This document shows positions 1-13,406 of a stretch of DNA of 64,000 nucleotides, in pieces. Origin of the DNA: Mugil cephalus (taxonomy: Eukaryota > Chordata > Actinopteri > Mugiliformes > Mugilidae); assembly GCF_022458985.1 (NCBI RefSeq), contig NC_061773.1, positions 1,618,001 through 1,682,000 of the forward strand. The letters are read 5' to 3'. Made by a program: the position numbers and the translations under genes. A model generated the notes under the pieces. That model ran no database searches. It saw only the letters and a program-made list of their open reading frames with translations, and was not told the origin of the DNA. Position 1 is the first letter of the stretch. Each line of letters starts with the position of its first letter.

Positions 1-11
1 AATTTCAGAAG

Positions 12-262
12 ACGATGAAGATGTTTGCAACTCTGAACCTCTTCAGTTAATCTTTCTTCAGTGTGTTCCATCTTTATTGTTTTCCGAAACAATCAATTCA
101 AAAATTGCAGAGCTAGAGAAGCACCTGTAAATACTGGGGAGGTGGAAATACCAAGCTAGCACCAAGCAGACAAATCACAGCTCTTGCGGTTTGCATCCCC
201 ATGATGCACAGTTATATTTCCGGGGAAATATAACTGTTGTTACAGAGCAAGCTAGACTGATG
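12..262. repeat. Interspersed repeat family B, copy 1
   Basis: This stretch resembles three other places in the window (8,885-9,062, 27,355-27,625 and 52,488-52,760). Shared landmarks, in order, are a segment like 'cctcagttaacctttcctc', 'ttccatctttattg', 'aactgcagagatggagaag', a stretch on 'agctcttg..gcctgc', and 'gttacatttctg'. No open reading frame is conserved between the copies, so I treat it as a non-coding transposable-element fragment. Its class is unknown to me. Confidence 0.6.
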
Positions 263-1400
263 AGTACACACGTATAAATAGCTCACACCAGTGTAGGCTA
301 TGTGCATAGTCTACATGCATAGGCCACGGTGATATTGTCATGTGTGATGGAAACCCTCTGTCAGTATTTGAGATCACTTTGACCTGAGGAGTTCATGAAG
401 CAAACCCTTTCTGAACACATACATATTCTTGATATTTGCCAGAAACCACCTGAAACTTTGGAAGGTCTTTGCGAATCATAAAGACTTCACCGTGGGAACT
501 GCTCGCATAATATTTTACCACCACAGCGAGCTCAAAGTTGATTCATCAGCAGGTACTCTGTGTGTATGTTGAGGCCCGGCAGATCATAATTTCCCACCGT
601 TAACCTGCAGTGCTTGTGGCGTGGTTGCCACGGCAACAATTTCCTCCCAGGAAAAGGGCGATGCAGCATATCCACCGGTTTATTAGATCTCCGATCACAC
701 AGCTCCCCCTCCACATGGCCGTCTGGGAAAACCAATCACAAACTAAATACGTTGCCCCCTGTTTTACCTTTCTCAAGTCTTCCAAGTTATTTTTGCCGCA
801 TTACTCTGTGCCGTCAGGACTTGTTTTCAGTCATAGATGGGTGGAATATTAAACGTGAGGAGTGATGAGATGCACATTGGCGGGGGGGGAAAGTGCCTGC
901 TGAGACGTAGATAAAGACAGACACATAAGTCTACGCTGCAAGTGAACTGATAACACTCCCGTTTTCACCAGAAGCATTTGTTGGAGTTCACCCACAGTTT
1001 ATCTGCGTATGCAAAACCCTGCAACACATAACAGAACACAAGAGGATTCAGAGTTTTATTTATACAGAGACATGTAGCAATTTTTTTTTCTTTTTTTAGT
1101 GTGATTTTCCTGATTAAATCTGATTCTAATTTGGAATTAATGTGAACAGCTTGATGTGGCCATCAGACATAGCTGGAGCAGATGTCTGCCTCTGAACATT
1201 TAGCACATTTGCAACCTGGCATTATGTCACAGTCACACCATTCTTGGTAGCATCGGCACATTCTGCCACACCAGAGCAAACACTGCTGACGGACTGCAGA
1301 TGCTGTTTGACCTACACTACAAGACACACTCCCCAGCTATGAGGCAGTTTCAGACCGTTTCACAGAAAGTCTTCAGCCAATATTAGCCTTCTGTACATGT

Positions 1401-1431
<31 letters not shown>

Positions 1432-2427
1432 GTCAATGCTGCATGAGCAAACGGCCATTCCACCATTGTAGCCACATTGGCTGTTTATGTTCAGTTGCCA
1501 CACTGAGACTCAAGGCGATTTTCTGTGTGAAATGTCTCATCGGACTCGGTGTTAATAGCCACAGAGGTGATGAGGTCCTGACTCCTGTTCCACGTGTCAC
1601 TTTGCATTAGTGTCTGCTACTCTGCGGCCAATCAGAGACACTTAATAACCAAAATCAACAGATCCCTTTCTAATTTCTCCTGAGCAACACAATTTGGCAG
1701 AGGCTCTTGGGGATTGACTTTCATTAGGGGTTTTTCAGACGAAGGTTTTTCTTGATTTGCTGCAGCCCACTCGAACATTAAAATAGTTTGTGTTTTGAGT
1801 ATGTTTATGCTAGTGCGTGGCGTATGAAGTGGCTGTTGGTCCTCATTTTTCTTTCTGCAAAAAATAAATGAAAAATGATAATTGCTCTTGGGTGTCCCGC
1901 CTTGTGATACAGTAGAATATGCTAACAATTGTATCTTGTTTATCCATTTTATTTTTCCATCCATTCTCATGTTCCCTCTCAGACAAACAAGAACATTAGT
2001 AGCTGAATTTCTTTGTTCCTTCAACTAATGTCTATTGAAAAACATGTGGCATCAGCAGCTTTTTACATCGCTGATGTTTTGCGAAGGAGGAGAAGAACAT
2101 GCTGCAACTCAACTAATGGGGTTTGTTTTTCTGAAAATTCACATTCCATACAGCCTGGGACATGAGACGAAATCACATCAAGTTAAATTATTCCTAAATT
2201 AATTAAGCTCTTTTCATTTGCAATCCATTCCAAAGTAAGACAGTGAGTCACAGTTAAAGATGTTTTTTCCATCTGGGTCTCATCATTAAGTAATTATGCC
2301 GAGATTATGGAACCATACACACTGCATATCGTCTCCAGAGGCAGAAGAAGAGACGGCCAAGAGAAGGCCATGTCACAAGTTACATTTTTCTCTTGCTCAG
2401 TACTCGTCATGAAAAATAGACTGTATA
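263..2427. other. Intergenic, no gene seen
   Basis: There are only short, unsupported reading frames and T-rich tracts (about 1,080-1,097 and 1,403-1,432). I see no splice-flanked coding exon and no recognisable repeat family. Confidence 0.6.
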
Positions 2428-2637
2428 CACTCATCAGACATAACATTATGACCACTGACAGGAAAAGTAAATAACATTGAACATCTTACAATTTGGCTGT
2501 TCAGTGTTCTACTGGAAAACTTGGATGGATGAATTAGTCATGTGCCACCCACCTAGAGCAGACCAGACACCCCCACCCCATAGCAATGACACTCTTTGAT
2601 GGCAGCAGCCATCCACAGCAGGATGCAGCCTGACACA

Positions 2638-2677
<40 letters not shown>

Positions 2678-2955
2678 TGGTTAAGGAAAAACTAAAAAAA
2701 TATGAAGAACAGGACAAGGTGTTGACCTGGCCTCCAAATTCACTAGATCCCAAACTGATCAAGTATCTGTGGGATGATCCACAGAGGCCCCTCCCCTCAA
2801 CCCACAGGACCCAAAGACCCCCACTAACAACATCCTGTAACCAGACACCACAGGACACCCTCAGAAGACCCATGTCCACTCTTTGATGAGTCACAACTGT
2901 TTTGGAGGCAACACAATATTAGGAAGGGGGTCATAATGTTATGCCTGACTGGTGT
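2428..2955. mobile_element. MITE family A, near full-length copy
   Basis: The element starts near 'catcagacataacattatg' and ends with the inverted counterpart 'cataatgttatgcctgac', giving terminal inverted repeats of about 30 bp. The roughly 530-bp interior has no conserved protein. It holds a (CA)n run and a block reading 'ttcactagatcccaaactga' that recurs in the other copies. Short TIR-bounded non-coding elements of this kind are non-autonomous DNA transposons; I cannot name the superfamily. This is the most complete copy in the window and served as my reference. Confidence 0.8.
2639..2675. repeat. (CA)n microsatellite inside MITE A
   Basis: A perfect dinucleotide run. It lies at the same internal place where other copies of the element carry shorter CA tracts (for example 33,157 and 54,113), so it grew from an element-borne seed. 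Confidence 0.9.
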
Positions 2956-5664
2956 ATGAAACATGGCCATAACCCGCAGGTCTGAGAAGTGAAGTGACAA
3001 TGATGGTCACCACAAATCTCTGGCTCCTACACATCCCAGTCAAAAGCTTTTCTCATGATTTCAAGTGAGTGAATGTTTTCAATAATTATTATCTGAAATT
3101 ATCTAAAGTCATGTGTTCAGATCACTCCCATTGACTGTATCTGTAGCACAATGCGCACTTTTTAAACTCAACATTTTAAGCTTTTTAGTGTTTAATTAAG
3201 ATGTTCCTCTCTCTCTTTCTTTTTTATATTTTGTTCTTTGTAGGTTTTACATTTCTTTTTTTTTTATTGTGTTGCTAGTAAGGGAGACTTGTAATGTAAG
3301 AATTTCCTTGTGTATTCTAAACTGCTGTTTTTCCTGTGCATACAACAAGAAAACATCTTGAATCTAACAGTCATGAGGTTTGATAAACTGCATGCTAGTC
3401 AACTTCTACCTGATAAAGTTCAGCACAAGATCAGTACAATCACTATGAGAATATTAGCATGCTAGTTCTTTGAAAAAAAGGAGAACCCCAGCTCAACGGA
3501 CTGCAAGCGTGGTTCTTAAAAGTCTGCATCATGCATCGCTTTAAGATAAGCTCAGGTCTCAGAATAAAAATATTCTTATACTTTAATGCACTAATATGTG
3601 TATTGCAACATATGTGTGTACTTTTGTACAAAGATTATAATATATTTGCTGGTCATTAGGCCCACCTGAGTAAGCAAAGTCTTGATGAAAAATGTGCAGC
3701 TCAGGATTCTGGGTCTTAACAGGGAGAATTGAGAGCGGGTGTGACAACAAGAGGAGGATATTTTGCTTTTCAGCTCTTTTTGTGTTGATACAGAAGAAAG
3801 AAAAATCTGTGTCTCTCCCCATCCTCCATCCTTATCCGTCCTTGCCCCCCCTCCTCCTTCCTCCCTCTCCTGCACCAGCTGAACAAAGACAACTGCTCTT
3901 TGTTAGCTACATGCTCTATCTGAGACTCGGAGTCATGTGTCTTTTTAACCGATGCCGGTAGCAGAGATAGCGGTGATGCTGCTAATGTGTGTGTCTATGG
4001 CCAGCAGATTTATAGGGAGGAGATAATCCTCAAGAAAATCTGAAGCTGTGTGCCCACTAGGTCTCTGTTAGAAGCATAGGTGTCTTTTTACATTTTCAGA
4101 CATTTTAATAGAGACAGAGTGGAGAGAGCTGATGTAGCTGTCTCTATAAAAGCGCTTTATCCGGCACCTTTTCTTGTTCAAAACACTCCACCGTTTTGTT
4201 CTGCTGCTCCAGGTGCTTCGGCTTGAGAATATCTCAGATTCTTCAAAGAAGCACTGTGCTTTTCATGTCAGGAGGGTGAGATGTTTTCAAAGCTAGCAAA
4301 AAAGAGTGCCCACAAGGATTTGGGTTAAATGAAAAGGTTGGCTAGCCTCACATGGGAAGAAGCAAGGTGAATAAAAAGGTAGTGATTAGGACCAGAGAAG
4401 AAGAGGATTTGCATTAGGAGGAAAAGAACGGGGAGTGATGGAATTTTCTGTCTCTCATTTTCCCCACCCAGTTCTGCCCTTATATGGAAGAATTAATATG
4501 CTTGGGGGCTGATGAAGTGGTTTACCAGTTTATTCTCTGGGGGTATCACAGTGTGGAGGGAGATGGGGGCTGGATGGCCTCTTTAACAGGTCGGTTCACT
4601 ATGAAACATTTCTTTGTTTGCTTTTTTCCTGCTCATAGTCTTTTCACGCTTGTTTCTGCTGGTTAATTTTTCCTCAGCTGGTTTTCTAAGAACCACAACA
4701 TGGTAACAGAGTTTAAGTCCGATGCGCATAAGCAGATGGGATAATGTCCGTCAGTTTGTATGCCATGTATAAACGTTACATTGTGCACAAGTTTCTGTTA
4801 GAGGGTAAATTCTATTGACTGTTAATGTTTCTCAGTGAATGAGATAATTTGGCTCCATTTGCTGGCTGGCTGATATCAATAGATGGGAAGTTAAAGAGCG
4901 TGAAGAGAATAGGCGGCTATTAGTCCCTATAAATCACACTAGTTCTAGAGTGAAAGTAGTTGGCAGAGGGTCAGTTCACCTGAAATAGTCTTTTAACTTT
5001 AACAGGATGGCCAACATTTGCTTGTACAGAATTCTCTGTTACTCTGCCTCAAACACAACACATAAATTACTTTGTCAATGTTAGACTACATGCACATGTA
5101 TTACACAGACTATTAAAAAACAGTGACAAAAGATTTAGAAAAATCCTTCGTGCAGACATCCACCCCTGCATTTGATCCTTGCACAGCCCAAAACACACAC
5201 ATTAGCTTTACAGCTAATTGCAGCTGCAGGATTCATTGCAGTCACTGAACTACATTTGGGATAAAAAAAAAAACAAACAAAAAAAAAAGAGCTTCATTAG
5301 GTTAAATCAATAAAGACTCTTCTTCAAAGGGACACCGATGAAGCCATGCTGCAACTCTGCCTGGCCTCATTACGGCTGAATAATTAGTAAATACCATTTT
5401 GAGTAAACAAGCAACATGGCCCTGCCTTCTCTAACCTCGACATTCCTTCGTGCAATGACTGACTCACGTAAGTGTCAAACATTAACTCAACCCCTAAGGG
5501 TAAAAACTAGAAAAACTGCAGATTTGTACTTGAGATTAGAAAGAGTCATTAAGAGTATGAGGTGGCTCTCAAGACCAAATACATTAGCATTCAGGGCTGC
5601 AAGAAGCACCAAAAAGTCTTTGGTCATTTGAAAAATTCACCTTTCTAATTCCTTCATAATCACT
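2956..5664. other. Intergenic, no gene seen
   Basis: A/T-rich non-coding DNA with poly-T and poly-A tracts (about 3,257-3,266 and 5,263-5,288). The segment around 3,215-3,320 resembles the AT-rich 3' tail of a LINE but is too short to assign. Confidence 0.55.
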
Positions 5665-5847
5665 CAATCCCAAACTGATCAAGTATCTGTGGGATGATCC
5701 ACAGAGGCCCCTCCCCTCAACCCATAGGACCCAAAGACCCCACTAATAACATTCTCTTCTGTCCAGTCTCTGATTAATCACAACTGCTTTGGAGGTACAA
5801 GGAGACCTAAACAATATTAGAAAGGTGGTCATAATGTTAAGCCTGAT
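5665..5847. mobile_element. MITE family A, 3' half
   Basis: It begins in the shared 'ccaaactgatcaagtatctg' block and runs to the right inverted terminus 'cataatgttaagcctgat'. The left half is missing. Confidence 0.75.
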
Positions 5848-7391
5848 GGCAGGAATTTAAGAAGAATGACATTTAATCTGAGGTTGCTTTCTCTTTTACA
5901 GTCTTTGTGTTTACAGAGTTTGTTCTTTCACTGCAACAAAGCTCAAGCCTTAGCAACTAAAATTGTGTGGTTCTTATTTCTGGTCTAGCTGTGTTGCCCC
6001 TCATTATCACTACAGCCGTTTCACAGGGATCCTACAGCCTGCATCAGCTCTGGGGGAAGTGATTTTCTGTCACTGCTGACACAACTTGTTGTCAGATATT
6101 GTCTCCAGCCAGCCAGAGGGTGATTCCAGACTATAATCATTAGCAGGATGTGATATTTCTTCACCTGGAGTCCCTGTGCTTGATCAGATGAATGGGCTTT
6201 CCAGGCATGATGCTGAACAGATGCAGACAGAAACAGAGAGATAAGGAGCCACAGGTTTATACCAGGGATGACCTTCTCTCTGTTTCTGCGCCATGCCTGC
6301 CACAGCCTTGTTACCCATCTCCCTCTTTTTTTTTTTTTGCCATTCATCACATCCGGACCAACACGAGATTTAAATATTAACTAGCTCCTCAGACAAGAAG
6401 TGACACTCGCTCTGGGACGGTCACACAGACAGTGGTAGTGGTGTAAGTGGCAGAAATCAGATAAATGAAACTACTGCTGCTCATGGTCAAACCCCAGCCA
6501 TCTTATTAACAGTTGACACTGTGGTGTGATTGGAGCCAAAAGAATGAAAAATTGTATCAGGACCAAGGGCTTTTAGAAATGCTGGTGGCTCTGGGTGAAG
6601 TAGAAGATTGTATCAGTTCAGAAAAAATGGCAAATGTAACACTGCACAATCAAAAATTAATGTTTTTTTTTTATTATTATTATGCTCCATTTGGCTTACG
6701 TTGACAAGTTAACTGAGGAGGCACTTCCATTAGCCAGCTAGGATGACTTTACTGCTGAGAAACTCTGTGACCAATTAAAGATGTAGAGGCACTATGAAAG
6801 TGAATCAGAACCAAAACAGGAAATTCCTTCCTTCCTTCCCTCCAGCTCAGAAAAGTTCTCGAGAGGGTTGCACTATCATCACATTATAGTATTATCACCC
6901 ACCTCGGGCTACAGTTTGGGACATATTTGTTCAATTGGCCCAGGTCCGACAGCACTACGGTCATGCCAGAAGTACTCTTAAGATCTCTGGATGACACCCC
7001 ACAGTGCCACCGTTAACCAGTAGCAACTCACTTCCATCCCATCATGGAAATGAGGCAGTGTGTTGGAGGATGCCACTAGCTCCCCAGTGGAGAGTATGGT
7101 TTCATTTGCTATTTAAATGGGTCAAACTGTGGTGATTTATTCATGCCCTGAGTCTTTAGTGCCACTCAGTCTGACAGGCAAAGCTTTAGGCTCACCCCCT
7201 CTGAACATATATGCTTGCCGCCTGTCTTGATATACAGTAACAGATATACAGTATATCTACAATATGTATTCTTTGATGCATATTCTTTGTCTCAATGATA
7301 AAGATAAAATCAAACTTATTACAGACTCGCTGCTCTCTGTATCTCATATACAGAAATCACTTTACAGTGGCTAATTATCATTTTATATACG
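5848..7391. other. Intergenic, no gene seen
   Basis: No supported coding exon or recognised repeat. There are short homopolymer tracts at about 6,328 and 6,664. Confidence 0.55.
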
Positions 7392-7637
7392 GCAATCAGA
7401 CATAACATATGACCCCATTCCTAATGTTGGGTAGGTCTCCTTTGTGCCTCCAAAACATTTCTGACTCATTAGAGAATGGACATAGGTCTTGTGGGGGCCC
7501 TTGGGTCATATGAGTTGACGATCATCCAACAGATACTTGATCAGTTTGGGATCTAGTGAATCTGGAGGTCAGGTCAACATCTTGTGCTGTTCATGTTATT
7601 TACTTGTCCTGTCAGTGGTTTTTATGCTGATTGCTGT
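7392..7637. mobile_element. MITE family A, internally deleted, reverse orientation
   Basis: Both termini are recognisable ('caatcagacataacat' on the left, 'cctgtcagtggttttta' on the right), and so is the internal 'ttgtgcctccaaaaca' block. Much of the middle is lost relative to the copy at 2,428. Confidence 0.7.
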
Positions 7638-8884
7638 ATAGCTACACATAAATAATATATATTTGTGTACTTGTATATATACTTTGCTTTGCAGAAAGAC
7701 AAATTTCCAAAAAGCTGATCTATGTCTTAATCAATACACAATATAATTATTAGGGAGTTAATTTACTGTATTTATTCATATAATAGTATAACATATATAA
7801 ACATATAAACACTTTTCTGAAATTTGGAAAACATGGTAAGTGCTATGTATACCACATATGACACAATGACAAATTCCAATAGTAATTTAAGTAACATACC
7901 ATAAATCTTTTTTTTATATATATATTACAAAGAGTAAAGATAAAAACAAATATACATAAAGTAACTACAACTGCGCTGACACCATGTTGGCTCTAGAGAA
8001 CCTCTGCTTGTTAGTCTTCCATCAACAAGCTTTCAGACAGTGTTGTCAGATGTGACAACCCTTTCAATCTCCCTTTGAAATCTTCAGGCTGCTGCCTCCG
8101 CTTTCAGTGGCTCCAGGTCGCCTGTATCGGTGAGCAAGACAGAATAGAAGCACTGTTTGCTGCACTCAAACATGTCAAAAAGAAGAAGAAAAAAAATACT
8201 CCTGAGACAAACAGCCAGGGACTTACAGAGCAGAGCAGCATTGTGCTTTTGTTTCACTCTTGAGGGGTGTAGATGAGGGAAAGGATGGGAGAAAAAGCGA
8301 AGCAGAGTCACAGAAAGAGGTTGACCCGTGATTGGCCTGTATTGAATGGCCTCACAAAGACCCACTCACAGTGGAACAAACAGAATGAGATTTTTATCAA
8401 GGTCACAAGACAGTGGGCTTCACTCCATTTTGTAAACATTCATAGCTACAGAAAGGTCATTGCTCTTTGTTCGTATCAAGGGTGTCATATAAAACTGTCA
8501 TGTCGCACGAAGTGTCAGAATGAGAGCCTGCTTTAACATATACAGAATTATATAGTGTGGAGATAATTAGGGCCTCTTAAATTATGGTTAAAGTATGGTA
8601 ATTTAAGTGCCTCTATTTGCTTGATTGCTACATGTTGCAAGAACTAAGTGCCTTAAATGGCTGAGAAACAAAAGAGATAAAATGCAGCCAAAGTCCAAGA
8701 TTTAAGCATGGTTTACGCCTCTGCATGAGGTAAAGACAGTGTAACGCACACACATTTATGCTTAAATGCTTATCAGTTTGTCTGTAACAATGCTACCCAG
8801 ATGCTAGACAGCGCTATTGCCAGTCGGGTTAATTATTGTTTCCACTTCCTGCAACGGAGACTGAAACTTTAAAGACAAGTCATA
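7638..8884. other. Intergenic, no gene seen
   Basis: AT-rich DNA with no coding exon or repeat that I can name. Confidence 0.55.
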
Positions 8885-9062
8885 GAAATGTTTGTATGTC
8901 AGAGCCTCCTCAGTTAACCTTTCCTCGATGTATTTGAAAAACTGCAGAGATGGAGAAGCAGCTGGAAATAGTAAAGCGGAAACAGGAGTTATGCGTCAGG
9001 CTACAGCGCTAGTGTTCTTGTAGGATATGGGCTTGCTGCAGAAGTATAAACTGTGCATTAAC
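8885..9062. repeat. Interspersed repeat family B, copy 2
   Basis: It shares the 'cctcagttaacctttcctcg' block, the 'aactgcagagatggagaagc' block and the 'gctgcagaagtataaactg' end with the copies at 12, 27,355 and 52,488. Confidence 0.6.
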
Positions 9063-11364
9063 CTGAGGCAGACCTAGGGTCAGGGTCCTAAGCTCAAGAT
9101 CAGAAGAACAAATATAACCCTTTGAAAAGACTTTAAAGTCCTGCAGAGTCAAAACCGACCACAAAACTCGACAAATACAAGCAAACGAAAACACAGTTTA
9201 AGCTCTTGACAGTGTAACGATTATTTCTTTTAGTGGAAATGATGTCTAGGATAAAAGATGCAATGTCACTGAATTATTAACACTGCACGGGATGTTGTAG
9301 GGTTTCTTCACTTACATAAAAAAAATAGATTTTTTACTGCAGTTTTAGTGTCAACTTGGTTCACACAGGTATAACCTCAATGACGTACTGCTTATTTAGT
9401 TCAGATCAAAACTAACCAAACTTTACTTTACATGCATGTATAAGTGAAATAAAAACTGGCAGTAGATTCCCTTGAACTACGGCTACTCTGATTTCGTTTC
9501 AGTTTGTGAAATTAGTTCTTTAATCCACCCACAGATATTAGGTGCAAACGGGGAGACTGATGCAGTCCTTTTCAGGCCTGGGAAGCCCACAGTAATTACA
9601 CTAATACGCCCCACCCACTCTCAGCAGACTCATTTGTTTAGTTTCCAACTGAGTCGACCAGATGGTCCCCTGAGCCCAGTGTTCCTCCATATTCATGAGA
9701 TGAAGTTTGACCCTGCCACATCTGAAGGGCTGACCTCTAACCTGGACTCTTTAAGACATCAATAGGGTATGGATGAGGGCGGACGGAGAAACATTGCACC
9801 AGGCTCGTCAACCCCCCACACCCACAGTAAGTCCCACGGGTGAGCACGAAACCCCTAAGTCTGATTTGGGTGTGTGTGAACGCCCAAAAGGAGCCCAAAC
9901 TAGGTGAGCTTTCACATGAGTTCCCAGGCTCTGGTGGGGGCGTCATCCTCTCGAAGTGAACATCTGTCCCAGCAACACGGGACAGGGGTGGACAGGGTTT
10001 GGAATCAGACTAATGATGTCAGCGCATGTCATCAGAGTTCGAGTGTGTGGCAGTGAACTGTGACCTCCCTGCAGGATGTTTTCTTGGGCTGGGGCAACCT
10101 CTGGGAGCATTTGTTGGGATTATGAGTCAAACAGTGTAAACATAGCAACTGTGAATCAATGATCTGAATGATGGATTAATGCAGCGTCTGGTGAAAATAT
10201 CTGAGATATGTCCAGCTGCATTCCTCCTTTCTTATATTTGCTAGTTTGAGAGAGAACATTTCAGATACTTTTGCACCAAGGGAGGGAAGCAGGTTGCTTA
10301 ATAAAGAAAACAAAAAGGCAAGACTGCTGAGTAAATCAAAATTCCGCTGATATATCTGAATCGCCGAATGACGTAACATGCTGCGCTTTGTAATGAAAGT
10401 CCAACATGGTTTAACTTTATGACTGCTACGCCTGGAAGAACTGAATTTAAAATGTTTCATTTCTATTACAGTGGGGTAATAAGGCCCTGGATACAAGGTG
10501 CAGGTCTTTAAGTGAAGTCTTTTATGAAATAAATCCTAATCCTTAAACACTAAACAAAAAAAAATTTAAAAAAAACAACTGAAACATCAATAAGGAGGCT
10601 AAACTATAAACTTAGCTTACACTGGCGTAATGTGCAGCCATGCTGTGGAGGCGGTGAACTGTTCACATAAATCTATAAGAAATAGATGCAGCTTTTTGTT
10701 CTGAAAGCGTAGCCAGAAGCCAAATTTAATGACTGTGTCGATTTACTCACAGTCATCCTGCTGTCCCTCATTTATTCCCCATCACCAGCATTTTCAGGGA
10801 GTAAGTCCAAGAGACTGCAGTTACTCAACTATACCAATCAGAGGAAATGTAGGGAAGGGAGTGAAGCACATAAGCAGTAAACACTAAAATACATGAACAT
10901 GAAATTAAATCTCTGTTTCTATTGCTTTATTAACTGATCATGCCACGCTTTTTACACAAGGATTAGTTTACTCAACCCTACGATGTACTGTGTTGGTTTA
11001 GGGGTGCTTTTTTAAGTGTACTAGTGATGTAATTAGGTCTGATCTCAAAATGAACTGAGACTTAAGATGTAACTAAGAGAAAGCCTGTGGCATAAACAGC
11101 GTGGAGTGTAGAGAATGACAACCATGGGTGGTGATCACATGTGTGTGTGTGATGTGATTGGCCAAGAGATGCATTGTGGCACGTAGAAACTAGGGTCTCT
11201 AAAGGTGTGTTTGAGGAGACCCTAAAGAGAATTTGTATGTATGTATCATTCACACAGATTTACAATAGAATAGAAAAAAGGATCTGAAGTATTAAACTTA
11301 GGAGTTTATTACACTTGGTGGGGATTTAATGAGTCCATATTTAGCGGTTCACAACAATCAATAT
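9063..11364. other. Intergenic, no gene seen
   Basis: Several reading frames of 70-106 codons occur, but none shows a recognisable domain or flanking splice sites. No repeat was assigned. Confidence 0.55.
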
Positions 11365-11483
11365 ACACCGATCAGCCACAACATTGAAACCACTGTCAGG
11401 TGAAGTAAATATCATTGACCATCTTGTGACAATCAGTGTTCTGCTCTGAAACTTTTTATCCTGGCATTCACTCGTGTGGATGT
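11365..11483. mobile_element. MITE family A, left end of an interrupted copy
   Basis: It starts at the left terminus 'caccgatcagccacaacatt' and stops abruptly after 'gtgtggatgt'. The matching right half of the same element resumes at 12,094. In intact copies these parts are about 100 bp apart. Confidence 0.75.
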
Positions 11484-11722
11484 GGGAAATATTTTCATTT
11501 GTGCCTCACTACAGGGGAATCACTTCAAAGCTGTATGACATAATCAGAGCTTTTATCAACCACTCAAATGCTACACTTAAGTGTACATGGGAAAGGGAAC
11601 CGGTAATACAAATATATGAGGAGTCCTGGGAACAGGCCATAAAGAAGATGCGATCTACCATGCTATATTTGGGATTCCTGACCCCTCACTTGCACTTAAC
11701 TCTACACAAAATTACATTATAG
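11484..11722 (+). mobile_element. L1/Tx1-like LINE ORF2 C-terminal remnant
   Basis: The plus-strand reading frame around 11,500-11,720 encodes residues such as SKLYDIIRAFINHSN, TWEREP and EESWEQAIKKM. This is the order seen in the region after the reverse transcriptase of L1-type ORF2 proteins (SKLY..L, EWE.DL, ...WEQ...I). No catalytic RT motif is present, so it is only a dead C-terminal fragment. It lies between the two halves of a MITE A copy. Family assignment rests on remembered motif patterns. Confidence 0.55.
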
Positions 11723-12093
11723 CTTTCACATCCTTACTAGCAGGACATTGCTTATTGTTACATTGCAAGTCTGTTAAATATCTCCCAGTGGCTCAAAGAC
11801 ATGATGTTGTTTTTAAACTTGAGTAAATGAAATACATGTTAAAAAGATCTACAGTCCATAAATGCCAACCGTTTATTTTCTATTTCACTCATTTAGAGAT
11901 ACTACCTATTTGAATGTGTGCCTGTTATTGTTGTACCTCTTTTGCATAAATAACCAATATGTGGGTTGGTCATGAGCTGAGTAGGTGCTGTTCATTGTTT
12001 ATGCACATAATTACCTTACGTTGTAATTTAATTTAAATGTTTTTCTTCTACACTCTTATCAGAGTGTTGTTTGTTTTTTTGGTTGTTTTTCCC

Positions 12094-12300
12094 CAGCAGG
12101 ATGCAGTCTGACATACACACACACACAAAACAGTTTAGGAACAACTCAAAAAACATCAAGAACAGCACAAGGTGATAACTTCAAAGACACCCTCAGAAGA
12201 CCCATGTCCATTCTCTGATGAGTCACAGCTGTTTTGGAAGCACAAGGGAGACCTACACAATATAAGCAAGGTGGTCATAATGTTATACCTGATCGGTGTG
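12094..12300. mobile_element. MITE family A, right end of the interrupted copy
   Basis: It runs from 'cagcaggatgcagtctgaca' through the (CA)n seed to the right terminus 'gttatacctgatcggtgtg'. Together with 11,365-11,483 it makes one element. Confidence 0.75.
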
Positions 12301-13224
12301 CAAAGTATACTATTGGCATTAGCAACTTGAGTCATTTCCCATGTTATTTTCTTTTAGTGTCTCTCATTTTTCTTCTCTTCTCTGTACATTTAAAAGCAGA
12401 TTCATGGGGTTCAGCTGCTTCCCTCAGTCTGTGCCTTCATTAAGTCCAGTCTCATGAGACTTTGTACACAGTTGCACTTCCTATAAATTTTGCGTCAACC
12501 TCTGTCTGAACACAACCTGGTAAGTACCTTACAGTGAGGCTACGGCTGCAACAAACAGCACTTTTTCAAATCCATACATCTATATTATACTTCAGAAGCT
12601 AAATTGCTGTCTCACTTCAAGGTGTGCTCACATCCATGTGAGGAAAAGACTGAAACAATAAGATATCTTGTGTGTCTACAACATACTTTATAAACCTAAA
12701 TCCTCTACTGGAGGGAACATTTTTGTAGCAAATGGGTATACCGATGGGCAAAGAGAGTGTAGAGTGAAGTTGCAGAAGGCTTTTATTGCCCATTCAATAA
12801 TGTTCCAGTTTTGAATGGTATGATTAGATGAGAGTTACCATGGGACGGTAACCTTTGCTTTTTCTCCTTTGATTGCTGTGATGGCAAAAAATATCAGCAC
12901 GATGGTTTCTTTATTACTGATCTTATCTGGACCTCTTCGGCCACAGTAGTTTACAATGGCCATGAGCCTGCGTAGTGGAGATGAGCCAGACTGAAGATAA
13001 CCCTGCACATCCATCTGACTAATTGGCTCTACGGTGCAGACAGAGGAGAAAACTCTGATTTATGGAGCCTGAGTGTGCAGTTTCTCTCTTTAAAAATATC
13101 TGTCCCTCTCTATCAGCTTACACTTACATCTGCCTTTAGAGCCCATTTGCCAATTAAAGAATATCTACTCCGCGATCTCATTAAGGACATTCTGTGTGCA
13201 GTTCCCACTTGAGAAACACTGGGC
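12301..13224. other. Intergenic, no gene seen
   Basis: No coding exon or named repeat. The stretch at about 13,040-13,210 has balanced composition with TAAT-type words and no repeat hallmarks, so it could be conserved non-coding sequence. That is only an impression. Confidence 0.45.
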
Positions 13225-13406
13225 AGGCATAACATTATGACCACCTTTCTAATAGGTCTCCCTTGTGCCTCCAAAACAGTTGTGACTCATCAGAGAATGG
13301 ATATGGGCCTTCTGATGGTGTCCTGCTGTGTCTGGTAACAGAATGTTGTTAGTGGGGGCCTTTGGGTCCTATGGGTTGAGGGGAGGGGTGTGGATCATCC
13401 CACAGA
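13225..13406. mobile_element. MITE family A, partial, reverse orientation
   Basis: It shows the terminus 'aggcataacattatgaccac', the 'cccttgtgcctccaaaacag' block and the 'tcctatgggttgaggggagg' block, then breaks off. Confidence 0.75.

Noticed and set aside
2553-2894. Minus-strand frame of 113 codons also seen in other copies (GSSHRYLISLGSSEFGG at 54,031-54,330)
   Set aside because: The frame recurs only because both lie in MITE A copies. It runs through the CA tract and is broken in most copies, so it is not a protein.
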